Positions 1 to 20,009 of a stretch of 64,000 nucleotides of DNA are shown here, one piece after another (position 1 is the stretch's first letter; each line of letters opens with the position of its first letter). Position numbers and translations under genes: made by a program. The notes below the pieces were generated by a model that made no database searches, was not told the DNA's origin, and saw only the letters and a list, made by a program, of their open reading frames with translations. This DNA comes from Trogon surrucura (Eukaryota > Chordata > Aves > Trogoniformes > Trogonidae), in the NCBI GenBank assembly GCA_020746105.1, contig CM036619.1, forward strand, positions 70,297,635-70,361,634, read 5' to 3'.

Positions 1-6667
<6,667 letters not shown>

Positions 6668-6700
6668 CTCCTCCCTCATCTTCTTAACTGTCTCACCTTT
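6668..6700 (-). CDS. PCBP3: PCBP3 33-nt coding microexon (KGETVKKMREE)
   Basis: This 33-nt exon encodes exactly 11 residues, KGETVKKMREE, phase 0 at both ends. The acceptor is ctttaacag, preceded by a run of pyrimidines, and the donor is GAGGAG followed by gtaagac. It supplies the second half of the KH1 GXXG loop (G-K-K-G spans the junction with the preceding exon) and helix alpha2, the surface that grips C-rich RNA. Its length keeps the frame if skipped, but skipping would destroy the KH1 fold. Only a 94-nt intron separates it from the 24-nt exon upstream, so the pair is probably recognised by intron definition. The peptide is identical to the human PCBP1-3 sequence as I remember it. Confidence 0.93.
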
Positions 6701-6794
6701 CTGTTAAAGAAAAAAAAAGTTAGCCTGGGATGATGAAGACAACTGATATACAATATTTTGACATGAAAATAGAGAGAGAAAGTAATTTTCTGAC
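6701..6794 (-). other. PCBP3 94-nt intron between two microexons
   Basis: A very short GT-AG intron (gtcaga ... ctttaacag) between the 24-nt and 33-nt exons. It is close to the lower size limit for efficiently spliced vertebrate introns. The donor is weak at position +3 to +6 while the acceptor has a good pyrimidine tract. Confidence 0.9.
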
Positions 6795-6818
6795 CTTTCC
6801 AATAATGCTTCCAACCTC
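6795..6818 (-). CDS. PCBP3: PCBP3 24-nt coding microexon (EVGSIIGK)
   Basis: This 24-nt exon encodes EVGSIIGK, phase 0 at both ends. The acceptor is tgtttcag and the donor is the weaker GGAAAG followed by gtcaga. It carries helix alpha1 and the first glycine of the KH1 GXXG loop. Joined to the following exon it reads EVGSIIGK-KGETVKK, the most conserved stretch of PCBP KH1. An isolated 24-nt match would be weak, but its position between the MHGK exon and the KGET exon, correct order, correct strand and matching phases make it secure. Confidence 0.92.
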
Positions 6819-9533
6819 CTGAAACAGAAAAAAAAAAGGACATGGTGAATGATACAATTCACTATAGAAGAGCATTTGCTCTGCTCCTAAGATATTGCAC
6901 TATCACTTATTTCAAACCTGCAATGTGAAGTGTAGCCCCCATCCATTGCTGCTGTATACAAACATGCCACGTGAGATACAAACAGAAGGGCTAAAAATGC
7001 GGCTCTGCAGGCTACTGACTGACTAGAAAAATACCTTTAACAGAAACGGATCTCGCAGTTACAGACCAAGCCTGCTACTACAAGCACAGATAAATGCCTA
7101 TCAGGAAATGAAAACTTCAAAAATGATAGAACTGCACAACCTGTTAGAGAAAAAGGCATATAACATAAGCATCAAAATAATTGCTGATCTCTCTGAGGGT
7201 GGGCATTTACCCTCTTTAAACCATGTAATAGAGGAGAATTTCCATGCTACCAAGTGTTACTGCATAAACACCTGGTGGCCTGTCTTAATCTCCCTATTAA
7301 GCACTTACAGAACAATAACTGCTAATCATGTTTTAGGGATTTAGGAATTGCTACTGGGCTCCCACAATCTTCCATGAAGGGACGGAAAATCCTGAGAAAT
7401 GCGACTCTGAATATATAATAGCGGAACAATTCAGCAGTTCTGGCAACATCCCAAGGGTTAAAAGCTCAGCTAATAAAATGAACAAGTAGCAAAAATGAAG
7501 CTAATAACTCCGAAATGAATAGTCCAGACATGTTACACAAATCATACAGATGTGACATCAGACTGGAAATCACCTGCTTTAGAGGAGACCGGCTACAGGA
7601 AAAATACCTCCTCTCCCATATTCAGATTGTGAAATCTACTTCAATGGTTAAAGACTGCCCTCACATGGCCAATCTTTCCCAGACATAGGATACACAGTTC
7701 CATCCTCTGCCCAGTCTATATGCTTCAGTCTGATCCATCCTGAAACATCATCCAAACAATAAGATTTAAGAAATCATTGTCCATTGCTCTATCCAATGAC
7801 GGACTCATGACAAAGTGCTACTAACTTTACTCTGTAGTAGAGAACTACCCGCAGTGACCTTGAAAGAGCTATTCCTCACTAGAAGGTTTTTTTATAAGCT
7901 CATAATATGAAGCTGCCTGTGCTTGCAACTTCTCACATCCTGCTCACAAAGACTTTTCATTGAGAAGACCTATCTCAATGAAGAACTTTGGCATATGGAA
8001 TGAAAGAAGCAGACTCACTACAGTTTTGTGTCTCGTGACCAAACTATCCTGTATCTCTTAATACGTGGGTTTAGGTCAAACCTCTTCCCACAGCTGAGGA
8101 GGTTGTGCCAGCACACTGTGTAGGCTTTCTAACGAGGTGCAACTTTTTTGTTAGCAGTGACACAAATTTGGGACACCCATTCCACAAAATTTTTGAGAAC
8201 TTAGTATTTTTTTAATATTATCACTGTAACTCTGCCAACCTGCCTGTAACTGTTGAATGAGATTAAACAATACAGGTAGTAAAACTCTCACTGACGATAA
8301 CCCTTGGGAACTCCTCACATCTAGTAGTTCCTATCTGCCCACTCAGCATATTCAGCAGTTTTACCTTGAAAACTTTTCCCATTCCCAGCTCTCAGAAACA
8401 ATTTCTTTTGCGAAACTGATTCCTAGGATGTAGAAGGACTTTTTGCTATGGGTGCGGGTATTGTATTTCAGCTGCTATGGGCAAACAACTGTATTTCAGT
8501 CCGTGGTATAATTTCAGGTTTTGTGTATCTGAAGTTTCATTAGAAGCTGCAGGCCTAGTCTTGAACCTGCAAGGCTCCGTCACTGTTGCTGTAAGGGTGG
8601 CAGAATTGTTACTGTCTTAAGAGTTGTAAATCAGTTTTTCAAAGAATACTGCTTCAAGGATGGGAAGACATGATCAAGAAATTTTCCAGCTGGTTAGTAG
8701 AAAAGATAATAAGATAGTGTGCACCTGGAGACAGCAAGTAGGCTGTTGTTTAGAAGGTTTTAACAAGCTGTTAGTCCTTGGGGGTGTGTGGAACCAGACC
8801 TAAGTGGGCCTTTTCCAGTCAAACCCTTGTTCTGAAGATTAGAGGGTACTGAAACATCAAAAATTGTTTAGGAAAGGCTGAAAGTGAGCCAAAATTAAAT
8901 GTGGCAGTGGGAGATGGCGACCACCACCTCAATTCAGAGAGCTGAAAATTCACCTCCCACACCCGCAAGGAGCACGCCTGCTAACTTACATGAGAGGTGA
9001 AGCTAATTTTAATATACTGATCCAGTGATGAATGTAACCATTATCACTAACCAGTCAGTGTAGAATTAGTGGCAAGTTAGGCATGTTTATGCTAATAAGT
9101 TACAAAATTAGTATGCTGCAGTTTTTCGATGAGGTATGCTAGTTTCATCTAGCATCCAAACTTGGCCAACTTTGCTAATAAACCAGTGGTGGCTTTCTAG
9201 ACTATCATTTGGTTTAAAGAGTTCTTTCTCTGAAGGTGCTGCTTTCCACAACATCAGTACACATACAGTATGAAATCTGACCCGATCCATTTGATCATGT
9301 TGGGTTTTAATGACAGACACTATTCTTGCAGAAATGCATGGACGGGTCATCACTACTAAGTACAAAGATAACTTCCTTGGAAATAGGAAAAGATACTTTT
9401 GCTTGGGCAATGGAAAAACAATATAGTTTGTAGCCCTCGTAAAAAAAAAGATGATCCTTTTCAGACAAGGAAATTGGGAATATTTAAACACGCAAGGTAG
9501 AGCATAAAATATCAGGATTCTCAAGCTGGTTGT

Positions 9534-9592
9534 TCCACTGAAGTCTGTGGGATTTTTGCTATTGATTTCAGTGGGGACAGGAATTGCACCTG
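9534..9592. repeat. Ancient sauropsid interspersed repeat fragment
   Basis: About 60 bp reading ccactgaagtctgtgggatt, then ttgatttcagtggggacagg and aattgcacc. It resembles the ccattgaagtcaatggga / ttgacttcagtgggagcagg sequence that recurs in old repeats of turtles, crocodilians and birds. Family name uncertain and the match is divergent. Confidence 0.45.
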
Positions 9593-12500
9593 ACTGATCA
9601 TCACCTTGTTATTACCAAAGAGTACAAGCTGCCAAAGTGATGCAGTGTGAATCCCACTGAGCACAAAAATATTTCCATGAGACTGGTGAACAGTTCCTTG
9701 GAATATGCTAGCAGGTGTAAACATTAACTTCACATGGATATTCCTAATCCTTACAGAATTTTTGATCCATGCAAATTGCTAGAAAATAAAACAAAATCTA
9801 GAATGGTTCTAACCAGATCATTTTAGACTTTTTTTGGGCCTTAGCTGTTTCCAGGAAAGCTCCCATAAGTACTAGTGAAAACAGATCATGTCATAAATTA
9901 TGAGGCGATACCTACTCAGCCACAGATTAAATCAGAAGACTCTTTACATCTCATTCTCTAAACCACCAACGTTACTTCATCAAAGCTTTAATGTTTCTTT
10001 GAACAGTCCAACATTTGTTTCGCATATATTTCCCTATCATCCTAAATTATGTTTAGTGCTTAATGAGATACCTAACATAGTTTTTATGACACTCAAGTTT
10101 TATCAGTATTTCTAGTCAAGGTTACTTTGAGGGCTTTATCTTCTTCAGAAAATGTTTCTAAATCTGTCAGACACCAAACCTTGCTGTAGTTAACTGTCTG
10201 TCACCTGCATCAATTCATTTAAAGTCAGGAGTCACACAAGCACACATCCTCCTCCGCAGTCCAGGGACAGAGATAATGAAGGATGTTTTGTTCCTAAACG
10301 AGGAGGGAAGACGTGTGCTCCTACAGGCTTCATCTTTTTTTCCATTACAGTAGCAGTCTAGACTGACACTAACATACCCAAGGTCTGGTGAGAGGAATCC
10401 TGCAGTTGATGTCAAGTTCAGTTTCACTGCAGGTCAGACAGGAGTTTGATTTAGCTGTCATAGCAGGTAATCACCTGCTAGAATATACTAATAACTCTCA
10501 AACTATTTTCTGTTTTCCAGTGCTCAGGAATATAAGCTAAAGCTAAGTATTTATGACCAATTTCAGATTGATTTATTGACTAACCATCTACCAGCAAACA
10601 CAGTGGGAAAATAAGTTACATGACAACAATTACTGGGTTTCATATATTCACATTTCAACAATCAAAAAAGCTGAAAAAGAAGTTATAAATGGGCAAAATA
10701 AAGCTCAGAGGGAGAAAGCCAGGTGCAAGGCAATCCAGCACATGGATGCCCGAGCTAAAAATACTGCTCGAGCTCTTTGGTCTCGACATATAAAGACCCA
10801 CCTGCCAGATGGAGATATAACACAGCAACCGTGCTGGATGGACAGGATGCCTCTGAAAAGCTGCGAGTGTGCACGTGTCTACATCCACTGACACACACGC
10901 ATACGCACCCACAAACATTAACATACTTGTGCGCGAAGTCAACATATACATACAGGCACTAAATTGATATTAACTTTCTTAGAAATTACAGCAATTTGGG
11001 GTGCCTATCCTGAGATTCATCAGAGGACCAAAGTTTCAGATTGTGCTGAGTACCCAGCCCAGGTAATGCCTTCCAAAGGGCACACATATCTCCAGGTGAC
11101 AGTATATCAAAGCAAGACAGTCTCACACTTGGGCTCCAACAGTGTCACTTTGGAAAACCCCAGGAAAATCTGAAACATACATCCTGACTTCAGATAGCCT
11201 GAAAATAATTCTCAAGCCTGGAGGTGGCTGAGTTGACTTATAACTATGATTTTCTTTAGTAGGCTATTTCTAATAAAATAGATAAAACAATATGAGATGA
11301 ACCTCGTCAACAAACACTCGCAGGCTTGTCAGTATCAATAAAGTGCATTGCTAGCCAAGCACCCAATCCATTCCAGATAACTTGAGGAAAAGCAATGGTA
11401 AAAGCAGGGGATGCTTTCTTTCATGCTGAAATACAGCATAGACTATTACTTGCACATCTTGTTCACATAAATGAGGTGAGTTTTGCTCTTAACTTGGTGG
11501 GCCCCTCAAAGAGCAGAAAGCTATTTCTGCAGTTTTTGCATCATCTGTGGTGAGGGTGAGGCAGCACCAGCAGAACAAAAGGTGGCAGCAGAGAAGTCTG
11601 CGAGCCAAGGCTTTTGCAGGGCTCTTGATGGTGCAAGTGGCTAAAAAAAAAAGATACAAGACAGGTTGTAGGAGAAAACTATTTCTCAAAAAAATTACCT
11701 GGTGTGCCTTTTGAATAACAAGAGAAATAAATTAGTCATGTTAAGAAAAGAAGAGGCTCAACAAACGGTAACAAACCTTGGTTTAAAGATTAACCTTTGA
11801 TCTGCAAACATAATGTGTGAAATACCATCATTTTTCCAAGTGTGAGGCTACTTTAATAATTACTGTGTCCCAGGAAACCAAATCAAAACAGGACCGTAGA
11901 AATGCACACGTCTTGCTCTGTTACTGCGGGGCGTGCAGCTTCTGTTATCAGCTCTACAGGACAAATGGAACACTAACCGCACAGGAGCCCTGATATAAAG
12001 CCACATCTAGAAGGAAAACACATTTAAGAAATAAGAGTATATACTTTCACCTCAAAGCATTTGACAAAGCACAGGCCACATCCTAAAGTCTGCAATTCAC
12101 TCAGGCCATGCTTTGATCATATAAGCTCACCTGCTTTCTATGAGCAAGGATAAGGTGGACCCAACAAACGAAAAAAGCCTGCTAGAAAAGTATCAAAATG
12201 AAGGAAATAACAGCCTGCCATGGTGGGGAAGCACATCCATCACAAGACAAGGACGGGCCCTGACAAAAGCAAACATCATCTGCACTCATAAAGTTTTCCA
12301 GACCAGCACCAGTTGCCTTTCTCCCATCCATAAAGAGGCATAACATGACCCAATTCTCTCTTCTTTGCCTCGTTCTGAGGATAAAGTTGCCAATACTTCT
12401 GTAAACTCATGAATACGCTTGCATGGAAGACCCCAGGAACATGTTCCCTGAAGATGTCCTCAATGATGCTTTTGCATGGAGCACGCAGAGAGAGCATCAG

Positions 12501-15500
12501 CATTTTTCAAAGACTGGCAGAAAAGTCGGTTTTGGGAAACATGATGCAACGTGCTACCGCAGGGAACAAACAGCTGCCTCGGATAAACTGAGAGTCTGAT
12601 TTGTGTTGAGGGATTATGTGGGATTAGCCTCACTGACACAGGAGACCTCATGTTCCTAGGTGATGCTTCAGTAGTCACTGTCTGATGCTAACAGCCCTAA
12701 TTTAGTAAGGCACTGCAGTCCAAGCCCTTACTGAGACCTCATGCTCACGAATTTGGCAGTGTATGAGGAAACCTTACAATTAATGGTCTTTCTGATGGTC
12801 ATGTCAGTGTTATGAATCTTCCACAGGTCCATCTATCATTTCGGGGGCAGCTGTGCCAACGGGCGTTTCTCATTTGCTTTTGGATAGCAGATGGGTAACA
12901 AATTTACATTGTTTCACACCAAATCTCCCAGACATCCCCCAAAAAACACAAACCCAGTTCTGTCCCTTTGCTTGTCCCTCCACCTGTGATGCTGAAGCAG
13001 CAGCACTGAGTAGGGCGTATGCTCTCTGCAATCTCAGTTCATCACAGTTGTAGATCAATGAGGAGGAGAAGTGGGAAAATTGAGCTATGGAGATTGTTTT
13101 TGGGGACATACAGTGCCCAGGGGCTGGAAGGAAAGACCTCCTTTCCACGGGTTTTTCAGGCTGCCTCTCAGCTCCTACTATGAACACACAAAGGGGAAAT
13201 TTACGTTGTGTATTTGCATGCAGAATTTTATTCCATGACTAAAGCTCTTAGGTACCACAGTAATGCAAACAAACAAAACAAGAACTACAATAGCAATAGG
13301 CAGGACAGTCAATCCTCATAACACCCTGACAGTGTTCGTGGAAACTAGAAAGAACAGAACAAACATTGGCTTGGTGGGCATTTTATGGCTTGGATTAAAT
13401 TACTGACAATGTGATTCTTAAAGCCATTGTGTTGGATTCTTTATTCTAATGAGCAAAAAAATAAAAGAAAAAATGTGGAAGGAGAAGGGCATTACCTGCA
13501 GATGGTGGAAAATTTTTTTCTGTGTTTGCTTTACAGTCTTTCAGGGGGCAACTGAGCAGGCACAAAAAAAGTGGCCACTAAAAGAAATCCTGATGCTAAC
13601 CCTATATTATCAATATTGATGAAAGTGGCAATTTTCTCCATGATTTTATTCTGTCTATATTTGAGTTCCTAATTGTGAGCAATAACTTTAAAGAGTCTAA
13701 ATTTTCCTTCTTCTTCTTGCAAAACATTCTATATATACCATCATAAACTAATGACCAACATGTCTGAAAGTCACCATGAAGTTGCTCTAGCCGGTCCTTC
13801 CAGAGCCACAAGGCACCCACTGATCCTGCTGAAACCACTGCGAGATAAAGTTCCTTAGAGCATTTAAAATGAATCTCTAAGTACTGGAAGTTTAGCACCT
13901 TAAAATAAAAGCACTCATATGGTTTTATCCAAATCTGAACAGCTGACTTGCAGGTACATTTTTCTGACTCACCACTGCTGAAGCTATGAGAAACATACAA
14001 CTGAGCAAATGGTATTAGGGAAGTAAAAATTTCACTCAGTTATCATATCTTTCCTCCATCAATGCAGATTATAGATTCTACATCCTACATTTGCTGCTCT
14101 TCCTCAGACATGCTTAAAATCTGCTTAGGAGACTTCCAGAACCTCATAAAAATCTCAATACCAGGAATTTCTCTTGGGACACCCTTATTAGGATTTATTT
14201 TCAAAAATATATTTTATCCCATAATTTTCAGCCACAAGCACTCATGTAATTCAAAATAACAACACAACATTACACTCGTAGTTATTCTCTCCACGTATTT
14301 ATGAGAATATCTGAAGAAAGCTAGACACAGTCTCCTCAGCCTCCTAAAACTTTATTATTCTTCTGTGAATTCCCCCTCTGCTTAGTCTTCAACTTCACTT
14401 ACACATGTGGCACCTGCTGCTGAGCACAGAACCACAGGTGTGATTTTGCCAGAACAGTAAGGTAATTATTCTGTCTTTGCCCCATGATGCACCAACACTA
14501 TCTATCCAAAATTGCACATGCTTTTGCTGCAATAGCTTTCCTCTCCAACTCAGCGTATCCCAAACGTGCCACTCCCTAGATGCTGCCACATCTGATGCCT
14601 TTCAGCCTTTTATGCTTTCCAGATTTCCTTCGCTCACTGAAGATCCATCTTCCAAATTACCTTCTCCAGCTAATTGCCTCACCTCTGCAGTTTACACCTC
14701 TCGGTATTTGGCAAGTGTCACACTTCCCTGCCAGTTTTCCCTTCTCTCCTTCATTCTACCTGTAAGTTATTCCCCTGTTCTTCCTAACATCTGACTTCAG
14801 CAATCCATTTTGTTTTCTCCCTTCTCCAAAGACTCCTCAGACTCAATATATTAATATATTCTATTCTGGTTTCTTGCAGACTTCACTGCACCCAATATAA
14901 TTTCATTGACACCCCCCTTCACACAGTGTTTTTGGAAAGGACTCATTTTTTATTCTGCAGATTTGCACTGCAGGGAGCAAGCAGAGACTGCTGTGCCACC
15001 ACCGCGAGATGGAGACCAAAGGTGGATTCGTGACCTTGCTGCCCTTTCTGTGCCTGGTGCATTTGAATATTTCCTCCTGTCCCACCTCATGGACCCGACT
15101 TTTAAATCTTCATTAAGCTGCTTTCCTGAAATTTCACATCTTTCTACTGGCACAATCCCTTTCTCATTCACACCTAAAACTAATCTTTAATGGCGAGTCT
15201 CTAGGGTCTTAATCAGTCCGTTAACACTGGCTGTGTACAAATCCAAACTAGTCCAGAATCATGTAATCATTATCTAGTATAGTCAAAACAGGTGTTTTTT
15301 CAAGACTTATTTTTTTTCTGGGCATGAATTGACCAAAACTAGAACAAAAGTACTGCAGATGTCAAGTACTAACACATGTTGGCAGATACCTGTGGGCAAG
15401 GCTACGATTTTCCACCATCTTCCCACCTCATTACCTGTGGCAGTAAATGAGAAAAAAACCCAGCTGCAAGTCATGGGAATAAGAGAGAAATATCAAGCTC

Positions 15501-16459
15501 CATCAAAGACCCTATAACATGCAGATAGCCAAACGAAGTTTGATTTTGACAAAAATTTAAAAAGAAAGAAAAAGTGAATGGCACATTCCTTTTGGAGCCT
15601 GAACTCTGCTTCTCTTTACAGAGTGCTCTGATAGCTGGGGACTGTTTGTCCATGAATGCACACACACTCAATTTGTGTATCTTAAACCATTCAAAAATGT
15701 TGATCTGATCTGGGTTAATGCTGCCACTTTTGTCTTTGCTGGAAGCAGAAATCTTGCAATCTCCGCAATATTCTAATCCTGCCCAGAAATAATACTTTAA
15801 AGTAGACAAAGGTAATAAAAATAATCGTACCCATTCACGTTTCTGCCTTACACAGTAATTTTACTTATTTTACTTCAAGAAACAGCAGGAATTAAATGGA
15901 AAACACAGAAGTAGGGCAATGTAAACAGCCCCAGCCCATATTCCATGTTTTCCTCTACTGAAATGCGTACACCAGCTCTATTCCTTAATGTGGTGCATCT
16001 TCCTCATTAATAAAAGACGAAAATGCATCTCTGCATTATATAGTACACTCTATATATCCACCTCCTGCACATGCTTCAAAAGGCTCTTCTGTCCCTGTCC
16101 TCTCCAGAGCAGATTTCAAGTAATTCAGTCAAAGAGGTCCTGAGTAGTAGAGGCTGCTGCGCCATGGCAGCTTTACGGATTGTATTCATTTTTGTGTCCA
16201 TCTTGTAACCAGTGATGGATAGTGCAGCATTCCTGGGCAGCCTGCCCCCCTCTTCATACATTTGCATAGTAAGTTTTTACTAATTTTGCTTTTTCAATTC
16301 CCTGTAAACAAAGACAGTTGCTTCTCTGTAAATGTGAAAGACGACCTGAGCACAGCCCTTGCAGTGTAGTCACTGACACCTGCCCTCTAATTTATCACAA
16401 AAATATCTGAGAAATGTTTTGTGTTGCTCCTGGTTTCTCTTCAGGGTTGTCACACTACC

Positions 16460-16907
16460 CTAACTGTCCAAAGAAGGGCAATGAAGCTGGTGAAGGGATT
16501 CAAGAACAAGTCTTATGAGGAAAAGCTGAGAGAACTGGGGTTGTTTCACATGGAGAAAAGGAGGCTGAGGGGAGATCTTATCGCTCTCTACAGCTACTTG
16601 AAAAGAGGTTGCAGTGAGATGGAGGTCAGTCTCTTCTCCCATGTAACAAGTGATAGGACAAGAGGAAATGGCCTCAAGTTGCGCCAGGGGAGTTTAGATA
16701 GCATATTAGGAAATACTGCTTCACTGAAAGGATTCTCAAGCACTGGCACAGGCTGCCCAGGGAAGTGATTGAGTCACCATCCCTGGAGATATTTAGAAGA
16801 TGTGTAGACGTGGCACTTAGGGACATGGCTTAACAGCAGCAGTCCTAGATTAACGGGTGGATTCAATGATCTTAAAAGTCTTTTTCAAAGAAAACATTTC
16901 TATGATA
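16460..16907 (+). mobile_element. CR1 LINE 3' fragment, degraded
   Basis: About 450 bp from the 3' end of a chicken repeat 1 LINE. Translation near 16480-16660 gives [20 protein letters not shown] and then [20 protein letters not shown], matching the end of CR1 ORF2 (reverse transcriptase C-terminal tail). The frame is then disrupted. The 3' end (atttctatgata) is a decayed form of the CR1 terminal octamers. It is 5'-truncated as usual, has no target-site duplication that I can see, and sits antisense in a PCBP intron. Confidence 0.9.
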
Positions 16908-19900
16908 AATTTTTACTGATGTAATACAGCTCAAGATTAAAATTAGGCCTTTCATTTTAGACCATCACACATTCTCTAAAGCCCTAGTTCAGGAGGACAC
17001 ATTTCATACAGGCCCTGGAAACATTTACCCTGAGGTTAACCTTTTCTGCCTCACAGCAGTTAGTGTTTTGCTGGCCCTGTACAAGCCTTTTTGCTGCTTC
17101 CACAGATAAAATAACTGCTACCCATCTTGAGGTATCCATCCCAGCCTCTTTGGCAGGAGGCTGCACAAAGGTCTGCAGGAGCTACAGCTGCTTCTGTCCC
17201 CAGAGCATGACGAAGGAAAGGTGCTGATGAGAGGTGTTCTACCTGTTGGGGGGCAGTGGTCCTGGGTTCTCCTGGAGCTCAGGACTGTTCCCATCTGTTT
17301 TGCTTTCACCGGGGACTAATGTTGTCTTTGATTTTTGCTACTTTTTTCATTTGTGGTTGTTAAGGATGCCTTTTTATTCCCTACCCTCTTGCATAAGTCT
17401 GTCCATTCACACAAATACTGATTTTTCTGTCTGCAGACACAGAATTTAGCTTAACTGCCTAATTAAGATGTCCACCCTTGACTTAAAACCCCTACACAAA
17501 TCACATGAAAAGTACACAATGAAAATTTCCTAAGTTGGCAGGATTTACAGCCAAGATAACTAAGTATAGTAGCACAAGTTATAGACTTTCAATCAAAATG
17601 AATGCAAATACACAACACAAAAGCACATACACCCTCCCTATGCAAAAGTACGCTGGTACAAATGTTAAAAGAGACAGAGTTAAGGTTAGTGGGGATAAGC
17701 ACTCATATTTCCGTTAAACACACTAATAAATAAGTAACTTTAAAATGATCTTACTTTAAAATTATCTAACTTGCTACTGTTATTTTTAAAAACAACCTTT
17801 TAATTCCATTCTCTTTCAAGTTATGACCAGTTATTAACAGCCCAAACTCTGCTTCAGTTAACTGTTTTGTCTAGAAATCTCTAGACAAATTAGAGATCAG
17901 CAAATTCCACCTATGTCATTACCACAACAAATCTTAAGGAAGAGCCTAGAAACATGTTTCTTCTTTTTCAGAGCTTCCAGAGTGACCTTCTCACACTGAG
18001 TTCATATTGACTCAGACATCCTCCACTCCACTATAATTTCTAAATCACAGAAGTGACAATAAAGAAACTATAAGGGTCTGACGTTTATCACCAAAATAAA
18101 TTCTGATTTAATACACTCTTTGCAATACTTAGGCACAATAGGATATGGGATTAGAGCATGGTAGAGTTAACAGAATACCCATTATGCCTTGTTAGCTGAG
18201 GATGCATGGTATAAACCCACTTAAAATTCAAACTTCATGGCTTTTATGGGTTTAATTTAGACTCTTAGGGCTACATATGCATTGAAGCTTGGACACATAA
18301 CATACGTTATTGCTAAAAGTGGGTGCACACACAATCTTGTTTAACACAGAAAATCAGGACTTCTAATTTAATTTCTGATTTCAAAAAAAAAATTGTTTCA
18401 AAAAACCCTTGAGCCCACAGTTTAACTAAAATGTCTTGAAAATGACAGATACCTGATTTTTGCTTTGAGGGCATGATGCTGAAAGAAGCAGAACTGTCTG
18501 ACAACAATTAAAAAAAAAACAAACCCAAAACCACAACTAGCACATGGGAATTTGACTGGAACCAGTAGGGCTACTTATACGCACCAGGATAAGGATGTGT
18601 TCAAATGCTTTTCTGGTTTGGGACCAGAACCCGGTAGAATCAACTGCTAAGACCTAATTTTGAGTGCAGACATGTCTGCAGATTTTAGGTGGGTTTGGTA
18701 AGAGAGAATGTTATTAAATTCGTTTGACAGATCCCTATTTAAGATGCAGATTTTACACACCAGATGCCTGCCTGAAGCTGAATATTTCAGGGGAAAAAAA
18801 ATCAAACAAAATGGTTAGCTCATTTCTGAGAACATACATAATTTGATCTGACATAACCTAATTTCCAAAGTTGCAAACTTAAACTGTAGCCCCTCATATG
18901 TCTTAGCAGTTCCCAAGTAAAATATAGAGGGAGATACCTCAGTCTCCTATTTGTGCTATGGGTACATCATACGTGTGTTCATGCCATAGGTTGAAGGCAT
19001 GCTGTTTTAAAATGCAAATATATTTTTAGCTACTAAATTAAATCCAAGGAGTAAAAATACTTTTTAGATTTATACATACAAATTTGATTTCCAGAATGAT
19101 ACATATGTATATATGTATATGAAAAATATATTCACTGTTCCTTGTTAAGAAAGAGCTAAAATGATCTCCTTTATATATCATTCCTTTATTCAGCCTAAAA
19201 ATGCCTGGTGTTGCCTGATGCAAATAGTACAAACAAACCTATGCAATGTGTTTTTTAATTAAAAGCCCGTTTTATGATCTGGCAATGTGAAATAATTGGC
19301 TATCAGACTGTTAAGTCTGACAATACTGAATTGGCACTTTGTCTATGGCACAGATTTCACACTTATCTGCACGCTTAAGTGCTGTGCTGGACAGAAACGA
19401 AATGACAGTCCACCCTCCAAAACAAACCCACCGGGAACCTGAACGAGTGCTTGGTATATCGGGGGGCTTGCACTAATAAGATGCTGCACTGGAATAATGA
19501 AGAACTATCCCATTTGCATTCAACAGAACCAGACAGCAATTCTGTGGCAATTATTTCACACAAGTCAGTGTTCTGGTATCTTAAAAAACCCCTGCAAAAT
19601 CCAGCAAAGAATGAGAAGGGCGAACTGTATGCAGGTCAGCCTTACTCAAACGCTTGCCTAATTTGGCTGACTATCAATGAAAGAACCCTTTATTTTTCTT
19701 TTTTTTTTTTTCTGCCAGATCTGCTCAAAATGGGGTCATTAGAGGCACAGGTTGTTCCAATGAACTCGGGTTGGAGTGCAAACTTAAGTACAATGCCTTG
19801 AATGGCATATTACTGGTGCTTTAACTCAAGTCGGGGGAGCAGACCCTCTATCAGCATCACGGTTAGGTTCTGATGGTAAATGCACACACACGCTCAACAC

Positions 19901-19931
19901 ACAGCTGCTGTGGCAACAGCAAATGCTTCAC

Positions 19932-20009
19932 CTTGCCATGCATGAGAAGGCGTATGGTAAGCGTGACATTGAGACCTCCTTCAGATACTTTTGCGTCCTT
20001 CGTGTTCAT
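19932..20009 (-). CDS. PCBP3: PCBP3 first coding exon, N-terminus and start of KH1
   Basis: The coding part of this exon is 26 codons, MNTKDAKVSEGG then LNVTLTIRLLMHGK, ending in phase 0 at a donor GGCAAG followed by gtgaag. LNVTLTIRLLMHGK is strand beta1 and the start of helix alpha1 of PCBP KH1. The start was chosen at the ATG at 20009: A at -3 gives fair context, there is no upstream ATG in the exon, and an in-frame TGA lies 18 nt (six codons) upstream. Human PCBP3 as I remember it begins MESKVSEGG or with a longer leader, so the first residues (MNTKDA) differ, while KVSEGGLNVT is shared. A 13.1-kb intron separates this exon from the 24-nt microexon. Confidence 0.9.

Larger units (their letters stand above)
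6819..19931 (-). other. PCBP3 intron, 13.1 kb
   Basis: A GT-AG intron (gtgaag ... tgtttcag) between the first coding exon and the 24-nt exon. It contains an ancient interspersed repeat fragment at 9534-9592, a degraded CR1 at 16460-16907 and AT-rich unique DNA. A 132-codon minus-strand frame at 13602-14000 and a 138-codon frame at 9108-9524 lack convincing homology and have no supporting splice context. I see no other gene. Confidence 0.8.

Noticed and set aside
9108-9524. 138-codon minus-strand frame
   Set aside because: No recognisable family, no splice context; length is unremarkable for AT-rich noncoding DNA read in six frames.
13602-14000. 132-codon minus-strand frame with a WD-repeat-like phrase (SAGSVGALWLWK)
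   Set aside because: Only one short phrase resembles a WD repeat; the rest is low in conserved spacing and rich in lysine runs. No flanking exon or processed-gene features were found, so it is treated as chance.
16421-16768. 115-codon plus-strand frame
   Set aside because: This is the decayed CR1 ORF2 tail, not a host gene.
17866-17889. 10-bp inverted repeat with a 4-base loop (tttgtctaga / tctagacaaa)
   Set aside because: Short hairpins of this size are common by chance, and no terminator or RNA-gene context applies in a vertebrate intron.
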